A stretch of DNA of 64,000 nt, taken from Holophagales bacterium. Its GTDB lineage: Bacteria; Acidobacteriota; Thermoanaerobaculia; Multivoradales; JAGPDF01. Numbering within the stretch: position 1 is the stretch's first letter; each line of letters opens with the position of its first letter. Positions 25,513-34,763 of this stretch are shown here, in pieces. Position numbers and translations under genes: made by a program. Below the pieces are notes generated by a model. The model saw only the letters and a program-made list of their open reading frames with translations. It was not told the DNA's origin and did no database searches. The stretch lies in NCBI GenBank assembly GCA_016699405.1, contig CP064972.1, forward strand, positions 1,953,501 to 2,017,500, given 5' to 3'.

Positions 25513-28500
25513 TCAGTGACCGGTGCCGTTACAGCCGCAGTTGCCCTGGTTCCAAGCCGTCGTGTTGTTGGCCGGGTAGGAGGCGATGTAGAGCTTGCCC
25601 GTGGCGGTCAGTGCGCCACGGCCCCAGTAGGGTGCCGCGGTGTCCCAGCCGGCGATCGTGCCGCCCACTCCGGCGGCTGCGCCCGCTGGGGCAACGAGCA
25701 TTCCCGGCCGGGGTCCCCCGTGCGGGATGGCCGCGTGGCAGTTCCAGCAGGCGACGCGGTGCTCGCCGCGGCTGTAGTGCTGGGTTCCGGTGAACCGACT
25801 GCTGGCGAACGAGGAGGAATGGCAGTTGGCGCAGAACGCTCCGGTCGGCATGCCGGTGCTGGTGGCGACCATGGTGCCGTTCCAGGTCGTGTTCGGTCCG
25901 CGCAGCAGGAACCCGGCGGTCGAGCCGTGGGGTCCGTTCGGGTCGGTGGTGGTCTCCGATTCGTGGCAGTCGGTGCAGCTCATCAGGTTCCGAGCGCTGG
26001 TGCTCCAGGCGATGTTGGTGGTGACGAGGTTCGCCAGGTTGACTGCGCCGAGGTTGCTCCCCGCGGTGGCGAGGATCGGATGGAAGCCTCCTGCCGTCTC
26101 TCCGCTGGCCCAGGTGCCGGCGAAATTGCCCACGTTCGCGGGGTTGAACTCCTTGGCGACATCCGTCTCGGCCATCTGCAGCGTGTAGGCCGAGGCCGCG
26201 GCAGTGAAGTCCGCGGCGGGGCTGATGGTGAGACTCGTGCCGCTCGCCACCGCCGTCACCAGGTACCAGGTGCCGTTCGTGTTGTTGCGAATGACCCAAC
26301 CGACATGCGTGTTGGCGTTCCAGGCGGTGCCCGTACCGGTCACGGTCGCGCTGCCGTTGGTGAAAGCGGCCGTGCCGGTCGCGTAGGTCCCGCCGGATGG
26401 GGCGGCAGGAGGCACGCCACGGCCGGTCGTGGCCGTGGTTCCCCAGTAGTAGCGGCTGTGGCACTTGAAGCAGAGCGTGGCCTCGAGGTCCGTGCCGGCA
26501 ACGAGGGTCTTCCGGGTGAAGCTCGCCGCCGTCGTGTCGGTGAAGAAGGCGGGATTCGTCGTCAGTTGCGCTCCCCAGGTCCCCTCGAGCGGCGGCCCGG
26601 CGAGGTTCCCCGGCGAGGCGGCGGTGCCGGCCTTGGCCTCGTGCATGTCGTGGCAGTCGATGCAGTTCGAGTGACGGCCGGCGACGCCGAGCATGTTGCC
26701 GAGTGCCGCCGAGGCCTCGGCGACGGTGTTGTGCACCGCGTCGGCGTTGGCCGGGTGGTTGCGCGCCTTGGCGATCTGCGTCGCGATGTTCTTGCCGGAG
26801 AGGTCGACGCCGGTCGTCCCGTTGCCGTGGCAGTTGTAGCAGACGAAGGTCGACGGCGCTCCGTTGGGGTTCGTCGAGCCGGCGAGCAGCGAGGGGTAGT
26901 CGGAGAAGTGGACCGCCTCGAAGAAGATCGAATTGTCTCCCGGGCGGGCGTCGTTGCGACCGGCGTGGCATTTGGTGCAGTTGCGATTGAAGACGCCGCC
27001 GTCGTGCTGCGTGTAGGTCCACGCTCCGTAGGCCCCGAAGGTGACGTAGTCGTGGGCCGAGCTGTCGTAGGCGGCCTTGTTGATCGCCGGATGCGAACTG
27101 TCGACCGGATTGCGGTGGCAGGAAAGACACATCCCTCCGGCCGTCGGCGCCGACTCGAAATCGGTCTTGTCCTTGGTCGCGCTGGTGCGCGATCCGGCGG
27201 CCCGCGAGGTCGCGTTCGTCGCGTCCATGTAGACGTTGTTCTCGTGCGTCGCGGTGGCCGGCGAGGTCAGCGTGTGCGGATGGTCGTTGTGGCAACTGTT
27301 GACGCAGGAGCGCAGCGCCGGGCTCACGCCGCCGAGCGTGCCGGTCGTCTCGTCCGGCCACACCAGGCTGTCGTCGCTGAAGGTGTCGAGCGCGATCCGG
27401 TGCTTCGTCGCCTTGGCGGAGCCGGTCTGCATGCCGTTCCAGATGTCGGCGTGGCAACCGGCGCAGTTGGCGTTGCCGTCGCTCTCGCCGGCGGCGAAGC
27501 CGCGGCCATGGTCGTGACAGGACACGCAGTTGGTCGAGTAGTGCTTGCCGCCGTCGCTGCCGCCGGTGTTGCGGAAGCGCGGCGTCCCGTCGGAGTTCTT
27601 CGTCTTGGTGTGGCAGGCCTCGCAGGCGCCGTTGCCGGGCGCGGTGACGGTGGCGAAACTGTAGTCGGCCTTGCCCGTGAGGTTGCGGAAGTCGAGCGCC
27701 TTGGGTCCGCTGGCCGGCGTCTGGATCGTCTCCCGGACGAGGTAGAGGTTCGCCGTCTGGTGCGGGGTGTGGCAGGTCAGGCACTCCTCGCTCCACGAGC
27801 CGTAGTTGAAGGAGGTCGCCTGGCTCGAGTGCGTGGCCATGGCATGGCAATCGAGGCAGAGCTGCGAGCCGTGCGTGCGGCGCAGCAGCAGACCGTTGCC
27901 GGCCGCAGCGGTTCCGCTGTTGTTGACCACGAAGCCCCAGGAGCGCCGTCCGACCGCCGAAGGCGCGGGCGCCGAGTCGGTCGCCTGCACGGTGACGTAA
28001 TGCTCGCCGTTGGCGAGCGCCGACGTGATGACGTCGAACTCGAAGACTTTGCAGGCGGTCTGTCCTTCGAGGTCGCAGGCGTAGCTGGTGTTCTGGAGGA
28101 CACCGGTGTTGGCGAGCGTGCCGCCGTCGAGGCCCCAGAGCACGTTGGCGACGGTGACGCCGTCCGGGTCGTAGACCTGGACGCGGAAGCGCTCGACGCC
28201 GCCGACCACCGCCCCGGTCGACGGGGCGAGCGGGAGGATCATCGGCGCGGCACCGTTGCCGGTGCAGGCGGTCGTGGAGACCGGGCCGAGCACCTGCGGG
28301 CTCGTCCCGCCGAGCAGGCCGTCCGGGTCGTTGTAGGTCACGCGCACGTAATAGGCCGTCGAGGCGGCGAGCCCGGTGGCCAGGCAGAGGCGCGGCGACG
28401 GTCCGGCGGCGGCGGGACAGGCCACGGTCTGACTGCCGGACCAGGTGTTCGTCGTGTTGGTCTCGACGAGCACCGAGCCGTCGCCGTCGCCGTCGCCCGA

Positions 28501-30891
28501 GAAGGGCGCGGTGACGGTGACCTGATGGCAGCCGTTTGCCGTTGCCGAGGCGGTGCCCGGCGTCGTGCGCGTCTCGACGCAAACCGGTGTCGTGACCGGG
28601 CCGACGACCTGCGAGGCGCCGCCGACGATCCCGTCGGGGTCAGTGAAGGTGACCCGGTAGTAGTAGGTCGACGTCGCGGCGACCGTCGAGTCGGCGCAGA
28701 GTCGTGGCGAGACGCCGGCGAGGTTGGAGCAGACCGCGGTCGCGAACGGACCGCCCGCTGCCGTGCCACGGTCGACGTTGGTGCGGCTGTCGCCGTCGGC
28801 GTCGCCGGCGAATGGTGCCGTGACGGTCACCAGGGAACAGGAATCGGGGTCGGCGGACGCGGCCTGGGGCGTCACGCGACAGTCGAGCGTCGCGACCGGT
28901 CCGATGACGCGGGGGTTGGTTCCGTTCACGCCGTCGGCGTCGGTGAAGGTCACGCGGAACCAATACGACGAGGCGTTGGCCAGGCCGCTGACCGCGCAGG
29001 TCCGGGGGCTCGCTCCGGAAAGACTGGCGCAGGCCGTCGTCCCCGGCCAGCTGTCGGAGGTGTTGAGCTCCACCTTCGTCGAGCCGTTGGTGTTGGCGTC
29101 GCCGGTGAACGGCGCGCTGACCGAGATGGCGGTGCACGACGTCGCGCTCGCGGTGGGCGCTCCCGTCGTCGTGCAGTCGGCCGTGACGGCGAGGTTGGTG
29201 ACCGTCTGCGGGTTGGTGCCACTGACGCCGAAGGCATCGGCGAAGGTGACCTCGAGGTCGTAGCTGCCCGGGGCGAGGCCGGTGACCGAGATGGCGTAGG
29301 GCGACGCGGCGTGCGGCAACGCGACCGCCGAGGACCAGGTCCCTGTCCCCGTCGGTGTGCGATAGCGGTAGGAGAGAGTGTTGCTGGCGTCGAGGTCCTG
29401 CGTGTAGGGGGCACTGACGCTGAGCGAGCCGCAGGGGCCGCCGCTGGCGGTGACGGTCCCGGGGAGCGTGCAGGCGGTCAAGGCGATGCCGGTGACCGTC
29501 TGCACCTGGGTCCCGGAGCCGAGACCGTCGGGATCGTTGTAGGTGATCTCGACGTCGTAGGTCTCCCCGCAGATCAGGTTGCCGATCGTGGCAGCGTACG
29601 GTGAGGCGGCGTGGGCCAGGCTGATCGGTCCGACCCAGGCGCCGGCACCGCTCGGCGTGCGATAGCGGTAGGAAAGCGTGTTGTCGCCGTCGAGGTCGAG
29701 GGTGTAGGGGGCGGAGAGGGCGATCGAGGGCGTGGTCCCGGCAGTCGCCGCGGCGCTCGCCGTGCCCGCGCCGGTGCAGCTCGTTCCGGCGGTGACGTTG
29801 GTCACGGTCTGCGGGTTGGTGCCGGAGACGCCGTCGACGTCGACGTAGGTGACCTCGACGTCGTAGGTGGCGCCGAAGGTGAGCCCCGCGATGACGAAGG
29901 CGTAGGGCGAGGCGCTGTGCGCGAGATTCGTCGCCGCGGTCCAGGCGCCGCTCCCGCTCGGCGTGCGGTAGCGATAGGAGAGCGTGTTGTCGTTGTCGCT
30001 GTCGCCGGTGTACGGAGCCGAGACGCTGATCGAGGAGCAGCCGGAGGAGGTCGCCGTGACGGTTCCGACCGAGGTGGCGGTCGCGGCCGCAGCCGGGCGC
30101 AGCGAGGCGACGACGAGCGCCGAGCGAGTGCCGGTCGTGCCGCCGAAGCCGACGCTGGAACCGCTGGCGTAGCTCCCGGCTGCTGGGTGCATCGCGGTGG
30201 CGGCGACGAAGCTCGAATGACCATTGCTGGTCGTGCCGACGAGTTGGGAGAACGCCGGCGTCACCGCCGGCAAGGTCATCGTGGCCGGACTGCCGCCATT
30301 GGCTGCTGCGTAGAAGGTCAGCCCGTTGACGACGTAGTTGATCGTCGCGCCGAAGGTGACGGAGGTCGCCGCCGTCGCGACGGCGTTGGAGCTGTTGATC
30401 GGCGTCGCCTGGTCGACCCCACTGTAGGAGCCCCAATGGACGTGCAGGCCGGTGACGGTGTTCCCCGATACGGCATACTGCACCGAGAGCGTCGCCGGGA
30501 AGGTCGGGAACTGCGAGCTCGTCATCCGACCGACCCAGCAGTGCTCGCGTGCCGACGTCGCCGACGTGCTGCCGACCGTGGCGAGCGCCGTGCCGCCCAG
30601 CGTGACGTTCATCGTCGTGACCGTCACGTTGCTGTTGCTGACCTCGAGGCAGACCGCGGCGAGGAAGATCCGGTCGGTGCCAGCCGACACGGACAGCGAG
30701 CCGGCGTTCACCGTGCCCGAGGCGTTGCCTGGTGCCGTCGACGAAATGTTCGTCCATCCATTGAGGATCGAGACCTGGGCCGCAGCCGGCGCGCTGATCG
30801 TCAGGTTCAAGATGAGGGCGAAGGCGAAGCTGGCTGCGGTTGCGGCCGAGAGGGTGCGCGGGGCGGGTGGAGCGGCCGGCGCAGCGTTCAT
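25513..30891 (-). CDS. Large exported 14-haem cytochrome with fibronectin-like repeats
   Basis: A 1792-residue protein. A signal peptide (about residues 10-35, ending SAPAAAQ) precedes a beta-rich domain of about 230 residues. Six tandem fibronectin-like repeats of 95-105 residues follow (about 270-880), each with VSAPYTxDxDxxNTLSYRYRT or a relative and one or more Cys. The cytochrome part (about 1010-1780) contains 13 CXXCH sites (from CLDCH to CWNCH) and one CX3CH (CVNSCH). Near residue 1480 a small beta-domain (FTNGSATVTGTGTAWN) interrupts the haem region. No lipobox or membrane anchor is visible. It is the last gene of a three-gene operon and overlaps the pentahaem gene by ATGA. It is probably a cell-surface or secreted electron-transfer protein. 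Confidence 0.9.
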   Translation of the reverse strand: MNAAPAAPPAPRTLSAATAASFAFALILNLTISAPAAAQVSILNGWTNISSTAPGNASGTVNAGSLSVSAGTDRIFLAAVCLEVSNSNVTVTTMNVTLGGTALATVGSTSATSAREHCWVGRMTSSQFPTFPATLSVQYAVSGNTVTGLHVHWGSYSGVDQATPINSSNAVATAATSVTFGATINYVVNGLTFYAAANGGSPATMTLPAVTPAFSQLVGTTSNGHSSFVAATAMHPAAGSYASGSSVGFGGTTGTRSALVVASLRPAAAATATSVGTVTATSSGCSSISVSAPYTGDSDNDNTLSYRYRTPSGSGAWTAATNLAHSASPYAFVIAGLTFGATYDVEVTYVDVDGVSGTNPQTVTNVTAGTSCTGAGTASAAATAGTTPSIALSAPYTLDLDGDNTLSYRYRTPSGAGAWVGPISLAHAASPYAATIGNLICGETYDVEITYNDPDGLGSGTQVQTVTGIALTACTLPGTVTASGGPCGSLSVSAPYTQDLDASNTLSYRYRTPTGTGTWSSAVALPHAASPYAISVTGLAPGSYDLEVTFADAFGVSGTNPQTVTNLAVTADCTTTGAPTASATSCTAISVSAPFTGDANTNGSTKVELNTSDSWPGTTACASLSGASPRTCAVSGLANASSYWFRVTFTDADGVNGTNPRVIGPVATLDCRVTPQAASADPDSCSLVTVTAPFAGDADGDSRTNVDRGTAAGGPFATAVCSNLAGVSPRLCADSTVAATSTYYYRVTFTDPDGIVGGASQVVGPVTTPVCVETRTTPGTASATANGCHQVTVTAPFSGDGDGDGSVLVETNTTNTWSGSQTVACPAAAGPSPRLCLATGLAASTAYYVRVTYNDPDGLLGGTSPQVLGPVSTTACTGNGAAPMILPLAPSTGAVVGGVERFRVQVYDPDGVTVANVLWGLDGGTLANTGVLQNTSYACDLEGQTACKVFEFDVITSALANGEHYVTVQATDSAPAPSAVGRRSWGFVVNNSGTAAAGNGLLLRRTHGSQLCLDCHAMATHSSQATSFNYGSWSEECLTCHTPHQTANLYLVRETIQTPASGPKALDFRNLTGKADYSFATVTAPGNGACEACHTKTKNSDGTPRFRNTGGSDGGKHYSTNCVSCHDHGRGFAAGESDGNANCAGCHADIWNGMQTGSAKATKHRIALDTFSDDSLVWPDETTGTLGGVSPALRSCVNSCHNDHPHTLTSPATATHENNVYMDATNATSRAAGSRTSATKDKTDFESAPTAGGMCLSCHRNPVDSSHPAINKAAYDSSAHDYVTFGAYGAWTYTQHDGGVFNRNCTKCHAGRNDARPGDNSIFFEAVHFSDYPSLLAGSTNPNGAPSTFVCYNCHGNGTTGVDLSGKNIATQIAKARNHPANADAVHNTVAEASAALGNMLGVAGRHSNCIDCHDMHEAKAGTAASPGNLAGPPLEGTWGAQLTTNPAFFTDTTAASFTRKTLVAGTDLEATLCFKCHSRYYWGTTATTGRGVPPAAPSGGTYATGTAAFTNGSATVTGTGTAWNANTHVGWVIRNNTNGTWYLVTAVASGTSLTISPAADFTAAASAYTLQMAETDVAKEFNPANVGNFAGTWASGETAGGFHPILATAGSNLGAVNLANLVTTNIAWSTSARNLMSCTDCHESETTTDPNGPHGSTAGFLLRGPNTTWNGTMVATSTGMPTGAFCANCHSSSFASSRFTGTQHYSRGEHRVACWNCHAAIPHGGPRPGMLVAPAGAAAGVGGTIAGWDTAAPYWGRGALTATGKLYIASYPANNTTAWNQGNCGCNGTGH

Positions 30892-31982
30892 CGCACGTCC
30901 TCCGTCGAGGTGTTGCTGTCGGCCCGGTGGACGCCGTGACAGCTCAGGCATTGCAACCGCCCTCCGGCGTCGAGCGGGTAGTCGTTGCTGAGATTGCCGT
31001 CGCGCCCGACCGAGCCCTGTGGCGCGCCGTTGCCGTCGAGCGGCACGGCGCGGTCGTAGCCGAGCCCGTTGACGTTGAGCGCCACGCCCACCGGGTGGCT
31101 CTTCTTCGTCCCGTCCCAGGTGTGGAGCGCCGTGTGGTCCATCTCCCAGCTGCGATGGCAGTCGCGACAGAACTTGACGCCGGTCGCGTTGTCGCCGGCG
31201 TCGAGTGCGTGTCGCAGGAACGGCCAACTCGCCGAGAACTGCCAGCGTTCGTGGAGCGCGAAGCTCCCGGCGGTGAAGGTCGCCGTGATTCCGTCGGCGA
31301 GGGTGACCGGTGTGGTCGCCGCGGTCAGGCAGGCGGCGACCGCGCCGTTCGGCGGATCGCAGGCCGCCGGTTCCCAGGTGACGCCGTTGTCCTTCGAGAA
31401 GCCGAAGCGAGCCGTGGTCTGCGCGCCGCCGGTGGCGATCTCGACGAGGTACCAGGAGCTCGCCGGACCGAGCGGCGTGCCGCCGGAAAGGAGCGTTCCG
31501 GTCGTCCCGAGATCGGTGATCTTCTGCGCCGGCGAGACGCGCGGCGTGCCCCCGTTCGTCGAGCCGCCCGAGTGCTGATCGTGGCAGGTCGAACAGACGA
31601 CGTTGCCATTGAGGACGCGCTGTGCCATCGCCGTGTCGAGCGGCAGCTGCGTGCCGAGCGCGGCGTTCACCGCGGTCCGGTCGAAGGCGTGAGAGGTCCC
31701 GCTCACTCCGGGCACCGCCCGGTCGGAATCGGAGACCGACAGGGCGTTGGCGAGCCCGGAGGGGCTGTGACAGGTCTGGCAGAGGTTCACGTTGCTCGCC
31801 GCGCTGGTGAGGCTGCCGCCGGGAGCCCCGTGAACGGTGTGGCATTGCAGCGTGCAGTTGATCTGGAACGACGCGCTGGCCCAGTGGGGAGGCTCGGCGG
31901 CGAAGCCCGGCGTCGCCGCGGTGGCGACGAGCGCAGCGAGTGCTGCGAACGGGGCGAACGGGAGCAGGCGGCAGCGGCTCAT
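30888..31982 (-). CDS. Exported pentahaem cytochrome
   Basis: A 364-residue cytochrome with a signal peptide (residues 1-26), four CXXCH sites (CQTCH, CSTCH, CRDCH, CLSCH) and one N-terminal CX3CH (CTLQCH). Between haems 3 and 4 lies an insert of about 100 residues with TTARFGFSKDNGVTWEP and a predicted beta-sandwich. The ATG overlaps the stop of the upstream NHL gene (ATGA), and its own stop overlaps the 14-haem gene in the same way, so the three products are translationally coupled. It may be the periplasmic or outer-membrane partner of the 14-haem protein. Confidence 0.9.
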   Translation of the reverse strand: MSRCRLLPFAPFAALAALVATAATPGFAAEPPHWASASFQINCTLQCHTVHGAPGGSLTSAASNVNLCQTCHSPSGLANALSVSDSDRAVPGVSGTSHAFDRTAVNAALGTQLPLDTAMAQRVLNGNVVCSTCHDQHSGGSTNGGTPRVSPAQKITDLGTTGTLLSGGTPLGPASSWYLVEIATGGAQTTARFGFSKDNGVTWEPAACDPPNGAVAACLTAATTPVTLADGITATFTAGSFALHERWQFSASWPFLRHALDAGDNATGVKFCRDCHRSWEMDHTALHTWDGTKKSHPVGVALNVNGLGYDRAVPLDGNGAPQGSVGRDGNLSNDYPLDAGGRLQCLSCHGVHRADSNTSTEDVR

Positions 31983-34621
31983 CCGGCGGTCCTCCCTCGC
32001 AAGGCCACGGCGCCTGCGGCGGCGACGAGCAGCGCGAAGAGCGCCAGGCCCCACTCCGACAGCGTCGGGATTTCGATCAGGATGGTTCCTTCGCCTTCGC
32101 CCTCGAAGGCGGTCGAGGCCACGGCCGCGCCGTTCAGCGTGCGCGCGGCGAGTGAACCGAAGGCGCGGCCGGGCGTTGCTGGCTGGAAGACCACCGCGAA
32201 GCGGCAACTGCCTCCGGGTTCGAGGGTCGCCGAGCTGCAGCGGTCTTCGACGAGCAGGAAGCGATCGGCGGCTTCCTCGGACGCGGCGAGCGGGGCGACG
32301 ACGACGGTCTCGTCGCCGCGATTGCTGAGATCGAAGAAGCGCATCGAGCTCGCTTCACCGACGCGCGTGAGGCCGAAGTCGAACTCCGGCGGGTCGATGG
32401 CGAGCGCTGGGCCGACTCCGCGGCCGGTCAGCGTCGCGACGACCGGGCTGTGCGGGCTCGACGAGGCGACGAGGATCCGCCCGGTGGTCGTGCCCGGGCC
32501 GCCGGGTGCGAACTGAACCGTGAGCTCGCAGGAGCCGCGGGCCGGGAGAACCGCCGGGCAGGAGTGCGCCAGGGCGAACTCTCCGGTGACCTGGATCCCC
32601 GCCAGCGCGAGCGGCGCCGTGCCCGGGTTGATCAGGAGCACGCGCCTGGCCTCCCCGAGGCGACCGATCGGCTGATTGCCGAAATCGACCGCCGCCGGCG
32701 AGAGGAGCGAGTCGGCACCCACGGAGCCGGTGCCGGTGAGGGAGACCGTGCGAATGACACCGTCGCTCGTCTCGAGGGCGAGACGTCCGGAGCGGGCCCC
32801 CGGGAGGCTCGGAGAGAACGTCACCTCGAAGGTGCAGGAGGCGCCGGGCTCGAGCGCCGCCGGGCAGCGGGGTGCCACCGCGAAGTCCCCTTCGGCGCGC
32901 ACGCCGACGATGCCGAGCGGCGTGCTGCTGCCGTTGGCGAGCTGAACGAGCTGCGGAGCGCTAGCCGAGTCGACCGGCTGTTCGCCGAAGGTGAGCGCGG
33001 CGGGCGTGGCGGAGATCGACTCGACGCGAGGCAGCGGAACGGTCGGGGCCGCGGCGTCGAGGCGGAAGACCTCGAGGCTCGGCGTGTTGGTCGAGGCCAC
33101 CACGAGGCGATCGAAGGCCACCGCCAGCCCGCTGGGCGTCTTGAACCGCCCGAGCTGGTCGCCCCAGGTGCCGAGCGCCTCCCTCACCGTTCCGTCCGGG
33201 TTGAAGACCTGGACGCGGCTCTGGTACGGATCGCTCGCGTAGACCAGCCCGTCGCCGTCCACCGCCACGTCGTCGAGGGCGGTGAACTTGCCGAGCGCCG
33301 AACCGGTCCCGCCGAACGTGAGCAGGAGGGTCGCGCCGGTGCTGTCGAAGAGCTTGATCTGGCCGTGGCCACTGTCTGCCACGACGATCCGCCCATCGGG
33401 CATGAAGTCCACTCCCGCCGGGCTGAGGAACGTCGCCGGGCTGTCGCCGGTGCTGCCGAAGGCGGACTGGAGCTCGAGGCTGGCGTCGTAGATCACCACC
33501 CGCCCGGTCGGCCGGTGGAGCACGGCGACCCGTTGGCGCACCGGATCCACCGCGATGTCGGAGACCTCGCCGAGGTCCCCTGGGTCCGGAAGCGACTGGA
33601 TCAGGTTGCCGGAGCGGTCGAGCGCAAGCGCCTTGCCGTCACCCAGGCCGACGATCACGCGCCCTTGCCAGTCGCTGGCGATGGCGGTGGCCAGCGGCTG
33701 GGCGAACGAATGGCTAGGTGCGCCGTTGCCGAGGTGGAAGAAGCGGACGACGCCCGAGCCCCGGTCGACGGCCAGCAATTCGCCGAGCCGACCGATGGCC
33801 ACCCGATGGGGGGTGGCCAGGCTGCCGCGCAAGCGTCGTTCGGACGCGGCGCCGGAGATCGAGAGGCGCAGCAGTCCGCTGGCCTGGCCGCCGTTCGGAT
33901 CGTTGGCGCGGCAGGTGACGGTGGCGAGACCCGGTGTCGCGCCGGAGAACTGTGCGGCGCCGCCCGCGGCCGGTGTGACCACACCGAGGTCGGTCGACCA
34001 GGAGTAGGTGATCGCGCCGCCCTCCGGATCCGTCGCCTCGCACGTCAGCGCGGTGCTCTCGCCGGGGAAGATCACAGAGCTCTGGGCGCTCAGCGCCTGG
34101 AGCTGCGGGGGCATGTTGGGGGGATCGGAGACCTGGAGCGCGAGCGTCCGGGTGTCGGTCTGCCGGGTGGAGCCGCTGCAGCCGAAGGTTCCGCCGTTGT
34201 CGGAGAGGCTGACGGTGATCGTGTAGGTGCCGGCCGTCGTGGGCGCGCGCCAGGTCATCTCCGCGTGGTAGGGCGAGCCGGGGGTCCCGTTCGCGGTGGT
34301 CACCACCGAGCCGCCCGAGATCGTCCAGCGCGTCAGGTCGGAGCGCACGATCTGGCCGCAGCCGCTCGTGCAGCTCGTCGGCAGGGGGCCGCAGTCGGGG
34401 TCGTGGGCGTCGACCGCGAAGGCGACCGTCTCGCCGGGCCGGACGGCCGGGGGAGAGGCAGAGTAGAGATCGAAAGCAGGAGGGGAGGCCAGCGCCGCCG
34501 CCGCCAGGGCTAGCGAGCCCGCGATGGCCAGCGCAGAACGGGCCGCGAGCGACCCTGTCCGTTGCTCCGACTGCGTAGAAACGCCCATTTTCCGAGGCCG
34601 GCCGCGGCAAATGCCCCACAT
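31979..34621 (-). CDS. NHL-propeller/ASH-domain surface protein with IPTL-CTERM signal
   Basis: An 880-residue exported protein. After a signal peptide come Ig-like domains (about 45-310), an NHL-type beta-propeller (about 310-590; repeated G-hydrophobic-AVDxxG and DSGHGQIKLF blades), and three ASH/choice-of-anchor-D-like domains (about 600-845). The C-terminus is IPTLSEWGLALFALL followed by a hydrophobic helix and RGRTAG. That is the IPTLxxWG-CTERM sorting signal, recognised in known systems by exosortase H; no exosortase is in the window. The ATG at 34621 has AAGGAGGG 10 nt upstream; one at 34588 is an alternative. It leads the operon with the 5- and 14-haem cytochromes and may hold them at the surface. 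Confidence 0.85.
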   Translation of the reverse strand: MWGICRGRPRKMGVSTQSEQRTGSLAARSALAIAGSLALAAAALASPPAFDLYSASPPAVRPGETVAFAVDAHDPDCGPLPTSCTSGCGQIVRSDLTRWTISGGSVVTTANGTPGSPYHAEMTWRAPTTAGTYTITVSLSDNGGTFGCSGSTRQTDTRTLALQVSDPPNMPPQLQALSAQSSVIFPGESTALTCEATDPEGGAITYSWSTDLGVVTPAAGGAAQFSGATPGLATVTCRANDPNGGQASGLLRLSISGAASERRLRGSLATPHRVAIGRLGELLAVDRGSGVVRFFHLGNGAPSHSFAQPLATAIASDWQGRVIVGLGDGKALALDRSGNLIQSLPDPGDLGEVSDIAVDPVRQRVAVLHRPTGRVVIYDASLELQSAFGSTGDSPATFLSPAGVDFMPDGRIVVADSGHGQIKLFDSTGATLLLTFGGTGSALGKFTALDDVAVDGDGLVYASDPYQSRVQVFNPDGTVREALGTWGDQLGRFKTPSGLAVAFDRLVVASTNTPSLEVFRLDAAAPTVPLPRVESISATPAALTFGEQPVDSASAPQLVQLANGSSTPLGIVGVRAEGDFAVAPRCPAALEPGASCTFEVTFSPSLPGARSGRLALETSDGVIRTVSLTGTGSVGADSLLSPAAVDFGNQPIGRLGEARRVLLINPGTAPLALAGIQVTGEFALAHSCPAVLPARGSCELTVQFAPGGPGTTTGRILVASSSPHSPVVATLTGRGVGPALAIDPPEFDFGLTRVGEASSMRFFDLSNRGDETVVVAPLAASEEAADRFLLVEDRCSSATLEPGGSCRFAVVFQPATPGRAFGSLAARTLNGAAVASTAFEGEGEGTILIEIPTLSEWGLALFALLVAAAGAVALRGRTAG

Positions 34622-34763
34622 GAGGGTCAACCCTCCTTGTCTGACTGCCCGTGGTGCAACGACCGGGCCACCCCGGAAGGTCCGGTGGCGGCGTCCTCGG
34701 TCGGATCGGCCGTAGGATCGGGGCTCGGCGTCAGCCGACACCCCTGGTCGGAGATCTCATCAC

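Noticed and set aside
25501..29604. Long plus-strand open frame opposite the 14-haem gene, and a similar one at 32450-34513
   Set aside because: Composition is Gly/Arg/Val low-complexity with no domain; the opposite strand encodes haem motifs and structured repeats.
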